DNA of 64,000 nucleotides, taken from NCBI GenBank assembly GCA_000336895.1, contig AOLX01000023.1, forward strand, positions 1-64,000, in the 5' to 3' direction. The stretch comes from Haloarcula argentinensis DSM 12282 (GTDB lineage: Archaea; Halobacteriota; Halobacteria; Halobacteriales; Haloarculaceae). The notes under the pieces are model-generated. The model was not told the DNA's origin. It did no database searches and saw only the letters and a program-made list of their open reading frames with translations. Below are positions 22,861-32,251 of this stretch, in pieces (the stretch's first letter is position 1; every line of letters starts with the position of its first letter). The position numbers and the translations under genes were made by a program.

Positions 22861-25644
22861 ATGAGCGACCTCGACGAGGCCTACCAACTCGACTACTTCG
22901 AAGAGGAAGGCTTCCACAGACAGGAGTGTGTCTCCTGTGGCGACATGTTCTGGTCCCGCATCGAGCGCGAGACCTGCGGCGAACCGCCGTGTGCGGAGTA
23001 CGACTTCATCGACAACCCCGGCTTCGACGAGTCCCACTCGCTGACGGAGATGCGCGAGGCGTTCCTCTCCTTTTTCGAGGACCGTGACCACGACCGCATC
23101 GATCCGTATCCGGTCGCGGCCAACCGCTGGCGCGACGACGTCCTTCTCACGCAGGCGTCGATTTACGACTTCCAACCGTTGGTCACCTCGGGGACGACGC
23201 CGCCGCCGGCGAACCCGCTGTGTATTAGTCAGCCCTGCATCCGGATGCAGGACATCGACAACGTCGGCAAGACGGGCCGGCACACGATGGCCTTCGAGAT
23301 GATGGCCCACCACGCGTTCAACGCGCGTGAGGACATCGAAGATCCCGAGCAGTACGCCTACGAGGGCGAGGTGTACTGGAAGGACGAGACGGTCCAGTAC
23401 TGTGACGAACTGTTCGAGGAGATGGGGGCGAACTTGGACGAAATCGTCTACATCGAGGACCCGTGGGTCGGCGGCGGCAACGCTGGCCCGGCTATCGAGG
23501 TCATCTACCGGGGGGCCGAACTCGCCACGCTCGTCTTCATGTCCATGGAGCAGGACCCAGAGGGCGAATACGAGATGAAAGACGGCAACCGGTACTCGCC
23601 GATGGACACCTACATCGTCGACACCGGCTACGGGCTGGAACGCTGGACCTGGATGAGCCAGGGGACGCCGACGGTGTACGAGGCCGTCTACCCCGACATG
23701 ATCGCATTCCTCAAGGACAACGCCGGCATCGAACTCACTGACGAGGAGGAGCGAATCGTCCACGAGGCCGCGAAGCTCGCGGGCCGGATGGACATCGACG
23801 AGGCCGAAGACATCGAGGCCGAACGCGACACCATCGCCGCCGAGGTCGGCGTCGAGGTCGAGGAGATGCGGGACCTGATGGCACCACTGGAGGACATCTA
23901 CGCCATCGCCGACCACTGCCGGACGCTCGCGTACATGCTCGGCGACGGTATCGTCCCCTCGAACGTCGGGACGGGCTATCTGGCCCGGATGGTGCTGCGC
24001 CGAACGAAGCGGTTGGTCGACGGTGTCGGCGTCGACGCGCCGCTCGACGAACTCGTCGACATGCAGGCCGAGCGCCTCGACTACGAGAACCGCGACACTA
24101 TCCGCGACATCGTCCGCACCGAGGTCGAGAAGTACCGCGAGACGCTGGACCGGGGTGGCCGGCGCGTCCGTCAGCTGGCCGACGAGTACGCAGAGAAGGG
24201 CGAACCGATTCCGACCGCGGAACTGGTCGAGCTGTACGACTCCCACGGCATCCAGCCGGACATGGTCGAGGAGATCGCCGCCGAGAAAGGCGTCGCGGTC
24301 GACGTACCCGACGACTTCTACGCGGTCGTCGCCCAGCGCCACGGCGGCGACGACACCGCCACTGAGGAGTCACAGACGCCCTACGAGGACCGGCTCGACG
24401 AACTGCCCGAGACCGACCGGCTCTACTACGAGGACCAGCAGCGGACCGAGTTCGAGGCCGTCGTCCTGGAGGTGTTCGACCGCGATGACGGGGCCTACGA
24501 CGTGGTGCTCGACCAGACCATGTTCTACCCCGAGGGCGGTGGGCAGCCGCCGGACGAGGGGACGCTGTCGACCGACGACGTCTCTGCCGAGGTATCCGAC
24601 GTCCAGCAGTACGGCGACGTCATCGTCCACACCTGCGACGACGACCCCGGCAAGGGCGAGTTCGTCCGCGGGCAGGTCGACGCCACCCGCCGCCAGCGGC
24701 TGATGCAACACCACACGGCGACACACATCGTCATCCACAGCGCCCGGCAGGTACTCGGCGAGCACGTCAGACAGGCTGGTGCCCAGAAGGGCACCGACTC
24801 AGCCCGCATCGACATCCGTCACTACGAGTCGGTGAGCCGCGAGGAGGTCAAAGAGATCGAACGCCTCGCGAACGACATCATACAGGACAACATCGCCGTC
24901 TCCCAGGAGTGGCCCGACCGCAACGAGGCCGAGGAACGGTACGGTTTCGACCTCTATCAGGGCGGGATTCCGGCCGGTGAGCAGATCCGGCTCATCACCG
25001 TCGGCGACGACGTGCAGGCCTGCGGTGGTACCCACGTCGCCCGCACCGGTGACATCGGGGCTGTCAAGCTCCTGAACACCGAGCGGATTCAGGACGGCGT
25101 CATCCGGCTGACGTTCGCGGCGGGTAACGCCGCCATCGAGGCCACCCAGCGCACCGAGGACGCGCTCACCGAGGCCGCGGACATCCTCGATGTCGCGCCC
25201 GATGCCGTCCCGGAGACCGCCGAGCGGTTCTTCGACGAGTGGAAGGCCCGCGGCAAGGAGATCGAACAGCTCAAAGAGCAACTCGCCGAGGCTCGCGCCA
25301 GCGGTGGTGGTGATAACGAGGAGGTCGAGGTCGGTGAGGCGACCGCCGTCGTCGGGCGTATCGACGCCGACATGGACGAACTCCGCGCACAGGCGAACGC
25401 TATCGTCGAGCAAGGCAACATCGCGGTGCTTGGCTCAGGGCTGGACGGCGCGCAGTTCGTCGTCTCTGTGCCCGACGGTGTCGACGTCGACGCCGGTGAA
25501 GTCGTCGGCGAACTCGCCCGTCGCGTCGGCGGCGGCGGTGGCGGCCCGCCGGACTTCGCACAGGGCGGTGGCCCCGACGCGGACGCGCTGGACGACGCAT
25601 TGGACGACGCGCCGGAGATCCTCCGAACTGTCGCAAACGCCTGA
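22861..25644 (+). CDS. alaS: Alanine--tRNA ligase
   Basis: A 927-residue archaeal-type AlaRS. The N-terminus carries a zinc ribbon with Cys23, Cys26, Cys39 and Cys44, a feature of the archaeal branch, before the class II catalytic core. The editing domain has HTATH (618-622) and CGGTH (721-725), whose His618, His622, Cys721 and His725 hold zinc and clear Ser/Gly mischarged tRNA. The C-terminal domain includes a coiled coil and a glycine-rich GGGGGG segment. Start at 22861, with the preceding archaellin 64 bases upstream. Confidence 0.97.
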   Translation: MSDLDEAYQLDYFEEEGFHRQECVSCGDMFWSRIERETCGEPPCAEYDFIDNPGFDESHSLTEMREAFLSFFEDRDHDRIDPYPVAANRWRDDVLLTQASIYDFQPLVTSGTTPPPANPLCISQPCIRMQDIDNVGKTGRHTMAFEMMAHHAFNAREDIEDPEQYAYEGEVYWKDETVQYCDELFEEMGANLDEIVYIEDPWVGGGNAGPAIEVIYRGAELATLVFMSMEQDPEGEYEMKDGNRYSPMDTYIVDTGYGLERWTWMSQGTPTVYEAVYPDMIAFLKDNAGIELTDEEERIVHEAAKLAGRMDIDEAEDIEAERDTIAAEVGVEVEEMRDLMAPLEDIYAIADHCRTLAYMLGDGIVPSNVGTGYLARMVLRRTKRLVDGVGVDAPLDELVDMQAERLDYENRDTIRDIVRTEVEKYRETLDRGGRRVRQLADEYAEKGEPIPTAELVELYDSHGIQPDMVEEIAAEKGVAVDVPDDFYAVVAQRHGGDDTATEESQTPYEDRLDELPETDRLYYEDQQRTEFEAVVLEVFDRDDGAYDVVLDQTMFYPEGGGQPPDEGTLSTDDVSAEVSDVQQYGDVIVHTCDDDPGKGEFVRGQVDATRRQRLMQHHTATHIVIHSARQVLGEHVRQAGAQKGTDSARIDIRHYESVSREEVKEIERLANDIIQDNIAVSQEWPDRNEAEERYGFDLYQGGIPAGEQIRLITVGDDVQACGGTHVARTGDIGAVKLLNTERIQDGVIRLTFAAGNAAIEATQRTEDALTEAADILDVAPDAVPETAERFFDEWKARGKEIEQLKEQLAEARASGGGDNEEVEVGEATAVVGRIDADMDELRAQANAIVEQGNIAVLGSGLDGAQFVVSVPDGVDVDAGEVVGELARRVGGGGGGPPDFAQGGGPDADALDDALDDAPEILRTVANA

Positions 25645-25754
25645 ACCGTCCCTGCTTTCTCTCGCCGCTGGTCTTGTTTCCCGCGCCGTTGCTTCGCACA
25701 GTTGTCCGATTACGGATCGACGTTCTGCCCGAACGATTCGAATGCACCTAATGG

Positions 25755-25776
25755 ATACAATTACATTTAGTTGTAT
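25755..25776. promoter_or_regulatory. Inverted repeat upstream of small zinc-ribbon gene
   Basis: ATACAATTA and TAGTTGTAT form nine-base arms with one mismatch and a four-base spacer. The site lies 60 bases before the ATG at 25836 and about 30 before its TATA box, where an activator or repressor could bind. AT-rich against a GC-rich background. Confidence 0.45.
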
Positions 25777-25803
25777 TAGGTATATCTGGATGGGTTTCCA
25801 AAA

Positions 25804-25812
25804 GTATTTTTA
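25804..25812 (+). promoter_or_regulatory. TATA box for the 25836 gene
   Basis: GTATTTTTA is centred 28 bases before the ATG at 25836, as expected for a leaderless haloarchaeal transcript. Confidence 0.5.
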
Positions 25813-25835
25813 GTAACTGCCCATCTATAGCAGAT

Positions 25836-25991
25836 ATGAGCGGAAACCGTGACATCGCACACATTCAGTCCCACACCGAATACGTACGGTCACAACGGAC
25901 GTGTCGGCGGTGTGGGAGCAGTATTCCCGCTGCCAGCGGTCGTGCCCCCGACGAACTGTGTGAAAACTGCAGTGTTACCCACGCTACCTGA
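25836..25991 (+). CDS. Small zinc-ribbon protein
   Basis: A 51-residue protein with CRRC (residues 23-26) and CENC (42-45), a four-cysteine zinc ribbon, preceded by a polar N-terminus MSGNRDIAHIQSHTEYVRSQ. The family is unknown to me. It is followed three bases later by the ATG of another small gene, so the two form an operon. A TATA box and a 22-base inverted repeat precede it, so it is probably regulated. Confidence 0.75.
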   Translation: MSGNRDIAHIQSHTEYVRSQRTCRRCGSSIPAASGRAPDELCENCSVTHAT

Positions 25992-25994
25992 CTC

Positions 25995-26186
25995 ATGAGT
26001 GCTACCACGTCACCCCTGTCGGACACTGATCTGGACGAAACGCCGGAGTTCGAACTGGACTGCCTGTACGACGACCCCGAGAACCCATCGGAACTGACTA
26101 TCTTCCCTTCGGACTGTCAGCAGTCCGTGACGGAGTGGGTTACCGCGGACCGTTCGGCGACCGTCTCGCTTGAGGAACTGCGCTGA
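25995..26186 (+). CDS. Small acidic protein (DUF7511-like)
   Basis: A 63-residue acidic protein. The C-terminal half, SELTIFPSDCQQSVTEWVTAD followed by a conserved SLEELR end, matches small haloarchaeal proteins I recall as DUF7511; function unknown. It starts three bases after the stop of the zinc-ribbon gene and so is co-expressed with it. Confidence 0.7.
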   Translation: MSATTSPLSDTDLDETPEFELDCLYDDPENPSELTIFPSDCQQSVTEWVTADRSATVSLEELR

Positions 26187-26204
26187 GCGGCACGCGTCGC
26201 CCGG

Positions 26205-28067
26205 CTATCCGCCCTGACACAGTCTTCTGGCGTCCTGCATTGCCTCGTTAGTCTCGCAGACGAGTGTCAGGTGATCGCCGTTCGCGAGGCGGAAATCGCT
26301 GTCGGGGACTCTGTCTGTGCCGTTGCGGCTCACCATTGCGACCAGACAGCCGTCCGGGAGCTTGTCGGCGGTCTCCTCTATCGTCCGGTCGACCAGCGAG
26401 TCGTTGCTGAGTTCGACTTCCAGTACGTCCCCTGTTCGGCCGGAGTCCGACAGCCAGTGGGCCAGCGCTGGTCGCTCGACCGCGTCATCGATTGCGTCGG
26501 CGACGGCGAAGCCGGCGGAGATGGTCTCGACGTCGAGATCCTCGAAGGCCTCGACGTTGTCCGGCTGGTTCGCTCTGGCGACCACGGTGTCGACGTCGAA
26601 CCGGGTCGTCGCCAGCTGTGCCACGAGCAAGTTCACGTCGTCGTCTGCGGTCGCAGCGACGACGACGGATGCCCGATTCGCCCCTGCTTCTTCGAGGACG
26701 GTCGCGTTCGTCGCGTCTCCGTGAACGACGCGGTGGCCGTCGGCCCGGGTCCGCTCGACGGTGTCCTCGTCGCTGTCGATGAGGACGACCTCCTCGCCGC
26801 GTGACTCGTACCGTACTGCCAGTTCCCGGCCGACACGACCGCCACCGACGATGAGTGTTTGCATAGGAAGGATATCAAGCGCTTGCGCGAAGTGACGGGC
26901 CAGCCCGCCTTGAAACATGACGGTCGCGAAGATGACGAGAAAGACGGTCCCGACGAGAACCGTCGCGGCTTCGGGGTTCTCGGGACGCAGTTCGATGGCA
27001 AACAGCGTGGCGACGCTGGCCGGGACGATACCGCGCGGCCCCATCCCGCCAACGAACATCCGCTCTCGAACTGTCAGTCGGCCACCCAGCGTCGAGAGGA
27101 ACACGCCAAGCGGGCGGACGAGCGCAGCGACGATGATGACGACGACGAGCCCGCCGACCCCGAGCGCACGCAGGTTGCCGAGTGAGAGCTGTGCCGCCAG
27201 CACGATGAACACGAACGAGAGCACAAACAGCGTAATACCGCCTTTGAACCCAGCAACCTCCTCTTTGTGGGGGATCTCGGCGTTCCCCAGTACGATACCG
27301 GCAACGGCGGCGGCTGCAATACCAGCCTCAGAGAGCCACATACTCCCGAGCGCGTACGCCAGCAGTGCCGCGGTCAGGACCACGACCCGGGCATTCTGAA
27401 GGGCATTGTCCGCAGACAGGTGCCACCGCTTGAGCAGTAGTGCGGTGCCGCCGCCGACGGCGATGCCGACGACGTGGCCGACGGCCAATCGGGCGACGAA
27501 CGCTTCAATGACGACCACCGGCGAGGACTGGCTCGCGATGACGAACTCGAACGTCGCCACCGCGAGGATGGCGGCGGTCACGTCGTTGATGATCCCCTCG
27601 GTCTCCAGCGCCGCGGCGACCCGGTCCCGCACTGGAACCACCTGCATGATTGGCGTGATGACCGTCGGCCCGGTGGCGATAAGCAGGCTCCCGACGAGGA
27701 CGGCGACCGGCCACGTCGTCCCGAACACGACTTTGACGGCGACGGCGGTTCCGACAAGCGAGACGAACGCGCCGATTGTCACCAGCCCAAGCGCCTCTCT
27801 GGACGCTTCACGGACTCGATCGACAGTGAGGTGGAACGCCCCTTCGAACACGATGATGCCGACGCTGAGGCCGACGATAGCCTGCAACCCGGCCTGCCCG
27901 AATATCGCGGGGTCGACAATATCGAGCGCCTGCGGGCCGACAAGAACGCCGGCGACCAGTAGGAACGCGACGCTCGGGATCTGGAGCCAGTCGGCGACCA
28001 GTTGTGCGGCGACCCCCAGACTCACGACCAACACGACGGCGCCGATAAGTGATTCTGCTCCGGACAC
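26205..28067 (-). CDS. Cation:proton antiporter (CPA family) with TrkA regulatory tail
   Basis: A 620-residue protein with two parts. Residues 1-385 form about twelve membrane helices of the NhaP/CPA1-CPA2 type (for example GIIVFEGAFHLTVDRVREA and GGMGPRGIVPASVATL). From about 393 a cytoplasmic TrkA-N Rossmann domain starts (LIVGGGRVGREL, then VLIDSD as the nucleotide acid), and a TrkA-C domain ends the protein near 545-615. It should exchange Na+ or K+ for H+ under control of NAD(H) or another nucleotide. A TATA-like CTTTAGCG lies 31 bases upstream of the ATG. Confidence 0.9.
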   Translation of the reverse strand: MSGAESLIGAVVLVVSLGVAAQLVADWLQIPSVAFLLVAGVLVGPQALDIVDPAIFGQAGLQAIVGLSVGIIVFEGAFHLTVDRVREASREALGLVTIGAFVSLVGTAVAVKVVFGTTWPVAVLVGSLLIATGPTVITPIMQVVPVRDRVAAALETEGIINDVTAAILAVATFEFVIASQSSPVVVIEAFVARLAVGHVVGIAVGGGTALLLKRWHLSADNALQNARVVVLTAALLAYALGSMWLSEAGIAAAAVAGIVLGNAEIPHKEEVAGFKGGITLFVLSFVFIVLAAQLSLGNLRALGVGGLVVVIIVAALVRPLGVFLSTLGGRLTVRERMFVGGMGPRGIVPASVATLFAIELRPENPEAATVLVGTVFLVIFATVMFQGGLARHFAQALDILPMQTLIVGGGRVGRELAVRYESRGEEVVLIDSDEDTVERTRADGHRVVHGDATNATVLEEAGANRASVVVAATADDDVNLLVAQLATTRFDVDTVVARANQPDNVEAFEDLDVETISAGFAVADAIDDAVERPALAHWLSDSGRTGDVLEVELSNDSLVDRTIEETADKLPDGCLVAMVSRNGTDRVPDSDFRLANGDHLTLVCETNEAMQDARRLCQGG

Positions 28068-28149
28068 AGGACTGACGGTCCTTCGACAGCCAGCGCTAAA
28101 GACCTATTCACCGAAAGAGACACACCATCGGCGAAGGAATCGACAGCCA

Positions 28150-28911
28150 ATGCCGACCGCACGCAATTGTGACGTGTCTCTCTACTACGAAGCCGACGGC
28201 GACGGCCCGACCGTCGTGTTCATCAACGACGTGGGGTACGGCGCATGGCTCTGGGGCTGGCACTACGACGCCGTCGCCGGCCCCCACGAAACGGTGGTGT
28301 GGGACCTCCGCGGGACCGGCCGGTCGGACACACCCGCGGGACCGTACGATGTGGGAATGCTGGCGGCCGACCTCGAAGCCGTGCTGGCCGACCACGGCGT
28401 CGGGAGTGCTCACTTCGTCGGGGCCGGCCTCGGCGGGATGGTCGCGCTCAAGTATGCCCACCAGTACAGCCGTGCCCGCTCGCTGACGCTGTACTGTACG
28501 GCCGGGTCTGGCGATGCGATTGATCGGGACGCACTCGACGCGCTCACGCTCGATGCTCCGTCGTCGCTCGACGGCGCGTTCTCGCCGGCGTTCCGTGCGC
28601 ACGACCCGGACCTCATGGAGCAGATCGCAAGCTGGCGCGCCGACGAGGACGCGACTGGAGAGGCCCGTGATGCACAGGCCAACGCGATGACGTCCTTCGA
28701 CGCGCCGCCGCTGTACGAGATCACCCAGCCCGCCGAGGTGTACTACGGGCTGGACGATCCGGTCGTGTCGCCGGAGGCCGCACAGTCGTTGGCGGCCGAT
28801 CTGCCCCGTGGAACCGAAGAGGCCGTCGAGGGCCGACACTGCTGTTTCATCGAGCATGCACCGGCGGTGACCGACCGATTGCTGGCGCTGCTGGACGAGC
28901 AGACCGAGTGA
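28150..28911 (+). CDS. Alpha/beta-hydrolase-fold protein lacking the nucleophile
   Basis: A 253-residue protein with the alpha/beta-hydrolase order of motifs: strand and oxyanion loop FINDVGYGAWLWGWHYDAV, WDLRGTGRSDTPAGP, the nucleophile-elbow region and a late His (EGRHCCFIEH). The elbow, normally GxSxG, reads G91-A-G-L-G95: the Ser is replaced by Gly93. The candidate acid (YYGLDDPV) and the His remain. Either the protein no longer hydrolyses esters or it uses another mechanism, as in cofactor-independent lyases of this fold. Other haloarchaeal family members may share this change. Confidence 0.8.
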   Translation: MPTARNCDVSLYYEADGDGPTVVFINDVGYGAWLWGWHYDAVAGPHETVVWDLRGTGRSDTPAGPYDVGMLAADLEAVLADHGVGSAHFVGAGLGGMVALKYAHQYSRARSLTLYCTAGSGDAIDRDALDALTLDAPSSLDGAFSPAFRAHDPDLMEQIASWRADEDATGEARDAQANAMTSFDAPPLYEITQPAEVYYGLDDPVVSPEAAQSLAADLPRGTEEAVEGRHCCFIEHAPAVTDRLLALLDEQTE

Positions 28912-28953
28912 GCGGACACAATCCACAAATACGCGGCCTGATACGTGCTAAGT

Positions 28954-29541
28954 ATGACTGACCGGACGGCAGCCGTCACGCGGACGACGGCCGAGACAGA
29001 GATCGAGGTTACGCTTGACGTCGACGGCGACGGCGACAGCACCATCGACACCGGCATCGGCTTCTTCGACCACATGCTCGACTCGTTCTCGACGCACGGG
29101 CTGTTCGACCTGACCGTGCAGTGTGACGGCGATCTGGACATCGACGATCACCACACTGTCGAAGATGTCGCCATCACGCTGGGCGAGGCGTTCACCGAGG
29201 CGCTGGACGACAAGCGCGGAATCCGGCGGTTCGCTGACCGCAAGGTCCCGCTTGACGAGGCCGTTGCGAGCGTCGTCGTCGATATCTCCGGCCGGCCGTA
29301 CTTCGAGTTCGACGGCGAGTTCTCACAGGCCTCGGTCGGCGGGATGACCAGCCACATGGCCCAGCATTTCTGTCGCTCGCTGTCGATGAACGCCGGGCTG
29401 ACGCTGCACTGCGGCGTCGACGGCGAGAACGCCCACCACGAAATCGAGGCGCTGTTCAAGGGGCTTGCCCGGGCGCTTGACGATGCGACCCGGATCGACG
29501 AGCGCCGTTCCGACGTGGCGAGTACGAAAGGCGAGCTATAG
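28954..29541 (+). CDS. hisB: Imidazoleglycerol-phosphate dehydratase
   Basis: A 195-residue HisB that dehydrates imidazole glycerol phosphate in histidine biosynthesis. The Mn-binding histidine motifs are seen as FFDHML (about 35), [12 protein letters not shown] (about 63-74), HMAQHF and NAHHEIE near the C-terminus. It is the single-function form, without a phosphatase domain. hisA and hisI are elsewhere in this window (58150 and 62873), so the pathway genes are not clustered. The start at 28954 follows an A-rich promoter-like stretch by about 27 bases. Confidence 0.96.
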   Translation: MTDRTAAVTRTTAETEIEVTLDVDGDGDSTIDTGIGFFDHMLDSFSTHGLFDLTVQCDGDLDIDDHHTVEDVAITLGEAFTEALDDKRGIRRFADRKVPLDEAVASVVVDISGRPYFEFDGEFSQASVGGMTSHMAQHFCRSLSMNAGLTLHCGVDGENAHHEIEALFKGLARALDDATRIDERRSDVASTKGEL

Positions 29542-29616
29542 ACGACTGCAACGCGGGCCCGCCCCTGTTTCAACTGCTGCCGGCACCGATTAGTGGCCTC
29601 ACGTCTACCACTCCGT

Positions 29617-30120
29617 ATGTTCGACGAGATTATGCAGAAATTTGAGGACTCTCCCGGCCAGCAGGATGTCATCCGGTTGCTGCTGGAACGAGGGTTCTCC
29701 GTCAACGAGGACGGCCGCGTCGTCTCGGGCGGCATCGAGATCCCGAATACGGGGATTGCCCGCGAGGCCGACGTCGACCGCCGGGTGGTCAACGCCACAA
29801 CAGACGCGATTCTCGACGACGACGACCTCCGGCGCATCTTCCGCAACATCTCCTCCGTGCCGAGCCTGCTCGACCTCGCACCGGTGCTCGATCTGCACGC
29901 GGTGACCGTCACCGTCCGGGCCGCCGACGAGTCCGGCATCGTCTCGACTGTCACATCTGCCATCGCCGACCACGGTATCTCTATCCGGCAGGTCCTGAGC
30001 GAGGACCCAGAGTTTACTGACGAGCCGAAGCTGTACGTCATCACTGACGAGGAACTCCCGGGCGACCTCATCAACGAAATCCGTCGCCTGGCGTTCGTCC
30101 GGACTATCGAATTGGCATAA
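29617..30120 (+). CDS. ACT-domain amino-acid-binding regulatory protein
   Basis: A 167-residue protein. The N-terminal 80 residues hold a helix-turn-helix-like region (QDVIRLLLERGFSVNEDGRV); the C-terminal half is an ACT domain (LHAVTVTVRAADESGIVSTVTSAIADHGISIRQV), which binds amino acids. This layout is that of COG2150, predicted regulators of amino-acid metabolism. It overlaps the next gene by one base (TAATG) and lies directly behind hisB, which suggests but does not prove a link with histidine or related metabolism. Confidence 0.82.
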   Translation: MFDEIMQKFEDSPGQQDVIRLLLERGFSVNEDGRVVSGGIEIPNTGIAREADVDRRVVNATTDAILDDDDLRRIFRNISSVPSLLDLAPVLDLHAVTVTVRAADESGIVSTVTSAIADHGISIRQVLSEDPEFTDEPKLYVITDEELPGDLINEIRRLAFVRTIELA

Positions 30121-30455
30121 TGCCGGCAACGCTCACTGTCGAGACGCCCACCGGCGAGACCCACGAACTCACCGCCGAGCGTGGGGCTGTCCTCCGAGAC
30201 GTACTTCTCGATGTCGGCCTCTCGCCACACGGTCGCTACGCCGAGCGGGTCAACTGTGGCGGCCGCGGCATCTGTGCCACCTGCGGCGTCCGCTTCGCCG
30301 AACCGCCCGACCCCGACCACTGGCACGACGACCTCGCCGACCGTTTTGGCTACCCCCGGCTCTCCTGTCAGCTCCGGGTCCGGGACGGGATGCGGGTCAA
30401 ACTGCTGGACAAGCGGGTCTGGGGGTCGCGCCAGTCCGGCGACGGCACGGAGTGA
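30120..30455 (+). CDS. 2Fe-2S ferredoxin-like protein
   Basis: A 111-residue protein with a single [2Fe-2S] domain. The ligands are Cys46, Cys52, Cys55 and Cys83 in the pattern C-x5-C-x2-C-xn-C (NCGGRGICATC and LSCQLRV), the adrenodoxin/Nqr-type spacing rather than the C-x4-C-x2-C of the main halophilic ferredoxin at 61311. Its ATG overlaps the stop of the ACT gene, so the two are coupled. An electron carrier in the cytoplasm; its partner is unknown. Confidence 0.88.
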   Translation: MPATLTVETPTGETHELTAERGAVLRDVLLDVGLSPHGRYAERVNCGGRGICATCGVRFAEPPDPDHWHDDLADRFGYPRLSCQLRVRDGMRVKLLDKRVWGSRQSGDGTE

Positions 30456-30518
30456 CTCGATGCCGTACGCAGGGAGCGAACGACAAACGCTATTCCGCCG
30501 CCGGGCGTATTCCGTGCC

Positions 30519-31121
30519 GTGACGGACAGCTATCGGACCGTTCCGGGCCGCGGCGAGGCGCGCTTCGAGGTGCGGGGCTCGGAGTTCATCGGCCACGTCG
30601 CCCCGGTGACCACCGTTGAGGACGCCGAGGCGTTTATCGACGCCATCAGCGAGGAGTACGCCGACGCGACTCACAACGTCCCCGCCTACCGCGTCCGATC
30701 CGATCCCTTTCGGGAGTACGCCAGCGACGACGGCGAACCGAGCGGCAGCGCCGGCGATCCAGCACTGAACGTCCTCCAGCAGCGTGACATTGAGAACATT
30801 GTCGCCGTCGTCACGCGGTACTACGGCGGGACGAACCTCGGCGTCGGCGGCTTAGCCAGTGCCTACTCCCGAGCGGTGAAAGAAGGCGTCGACGACGCCG
30901 GCATCGTCGAGGAGGTCCCTCACGAACAGTTCACCGTGACCGTCGCCTACGACGACTCGGGCAGCGTTCGGAGCCTGCTCGAATCCGTGGGTGTGGAATT
31001 CGAGGCTGACTACGAGGCTGAGGTCGTCTTCGAGGTTCGAGTCCCCACTACGGAGGGCAGCGACCTGCGGGATCGGATCAGGAGTGCGACCAGCGGGCGG
31101 GCCGCTATCGAACTGGCGTAA
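30519..31121 (+). CDS. YigZ/IMPACT-family protein
   Basis: A 200-residue protein of the YigZ/IMPACT family. Conserved motifs are seen as RGSEFIGHVAPV, ASDDGEPSGSAGDPAL and VVTRYYGGTNLGVGGLASAYS, then the C-terminal ferredoxin-like domain. IMPACT proteins modulate the Gcn2 stress response in eukaryotes; in prokaryotes the role is unknown and may involve nucleic acid binding. The start codon is GTG. It shares a strand with the ferredoxin gene but is separated by 63 bases. Confidence 0.88.
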   Translation: MTDSYRTVPGRGEARFEVRGSEFIGHVAPVTTVEDAEAFIDAISEEYADATHNVPAYRVRSDPFREYASDDGEPSGSAGDPALNVLQQRDIENIVAVVTRYYGGTNLGVGGLASAYSRAVKEGVDDAGIVEEVPHEQFTVTVAYDDSGSVRSLLESVGVEFEADYEAEVVFEVRVPTTEGSDLRDRIRSATSGRAAIELA

Positions 31122-31127
31122 GCCTCG

Positions 31128-32213
31128 CTACTCGTAGGTCGGCAGCCGCGCCGACTGCGCCGAGCCGTCGATAAAGGGCAGGTCGACCTGCTGGGCGCTG
31201 ACCGGCTCGCCGTCGATGCGGATTTTCAACGCTGCTTCGGGCCGTTCCCAGCTGAGATTCGCCAGTGCAATCGGGGCTTCTCGCATCGGACTCTGCGTGG
31301 CGCGGGTCACGTCGCCGACGTGCTCGTCGCCGGCGAACACCGCGGCACCGGGGTCAGGGCATGCCTCGACGGCGAGGCCGACCAATCGCTGCGTGGGGTG
31401 GCCGCGGTTCTCGATGCGGGAGACGACCTCCTGACCGACGTAACACCCTTTCTCGAAGTCCAGGGCGTTTCGGAGGCCCAGATCGTTCGGGAGCGCCCCC
31501 TCGATCTCGGTGTCGAACAGCGGCGTCCCGGCTTCGAGCGTCAGCGTCTCCCAGGTCTGGTAGCCGAAGGGGACGGCGTTGAGCCCGCGGTTGACCAGCG
31601 TATCGAAGACCGGTTCGGCGTCGTCGGCGCTACAGACCACGTCGTAGCTCTCCTCGCCAGTGAGGTCGTCCGTCCGGATGACGGAGACGCCTGCGTCGCC
31701 GAGTTCGCCCCGCTCGAAGGTCAGCGGTGCCGGCGGGGTGCCGGTCTGGTGGAGGACGCTGGCGATTTTCTCTGTCGCTTTCGGCCCGTGGACGCCGAAG
31801 ACGGCGAAGTCGTCGGTCGCCACCTCGAACTCGACGTCCTGAATGAAGGTCTTGTCCGCCCACTCTCCGGCCAGTTCCTCGGCTTTCTGGGGCGGTGTGA
31901 ACACGAGCAGGCGCTCGCCGGCGTTGTACACGTACATGTCCGTGTCGACGCGGCCGTTGGGGTCGAGCAAGAGCGCGTAACAGCCCGCACCGTCCTCGTC
32001 CGGGACGCGGTTCGAGACGGCGTTGTCGACATAGTCGACGCGGTCCTCGCCGGTGACGACGATGACGCCGTAGCCGTACTCCATCGCGCCGACGACGTTC
32101 CGAACCGCGCGGTGGGTCCGCTCCGGTCGCCCGTAGTTGTCGACGACCCGCCGACCACCGACCTCTCTGAACGTCGCTCCGTGGGCCTCGTGAACGGACT
32201 CGAGAACAGTCAT
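31128..32213 (-). CDS. YgfZ/GcvT-family folate-binding protein
   Basis: A 361-residue member of the GcvT/YgfZ superfamily. The YgfZ signature KGCYVGQE lies at residues 255-262 with Cys257. YgfZ proteins use tetrahydrofolate and assist Fe-S enzymes; GcvT is the aminomethyltransferase of glycine cleavage. The signature favours the YgfZ type, though haloarchaeal annotations often call it aminomethyltransferase. It ends only six bases from the convergent YigZ gene. Confidence 0.82.
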   Translation of the reverse strand: MTVLESVHEAHGATFREVGGRRVVDNYGRPERTHRAVRNVVGAMEYGYGVIVVTGEDRVDYVDNAVSNRVPDEDGAGCYALLLDPNGRVDTDMYVYNAGERLLVFTPPQKAEELAGEWADKTFIQDVEFEVATDDFAVFGVHGPKATEKIASVLHQTGTPPAPLTFERGELGDAGVSVIRTDDLTGEESYDVVCSADDAEPVFDTLVNRGLNAVPFGYQTWETLTLEAGTPLFDTEIEGALPNDLGLRNALDFEKGCYVGQEVVSRIENRGHPTQRLVGLAVEACPDPGAAVFAGDEHVGDVTRATQSPMREAPIALANLSWERPEAALKIRIDGEPVSAQQVDLPFIDGSAQSARLPTYE

Positions 32214-32251
32214 TGTACAGGTGTGCGGCCTTCGCGGGGAAAAACGTCCCG

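Noticed and set aside
22786..24342. Open frame of 518 codons on the minus strand
   Set aside because: It runs antisense to alaS, whose motifs and length are certain. Long antisense frames are common in high-GC codons with strong third-position bias.
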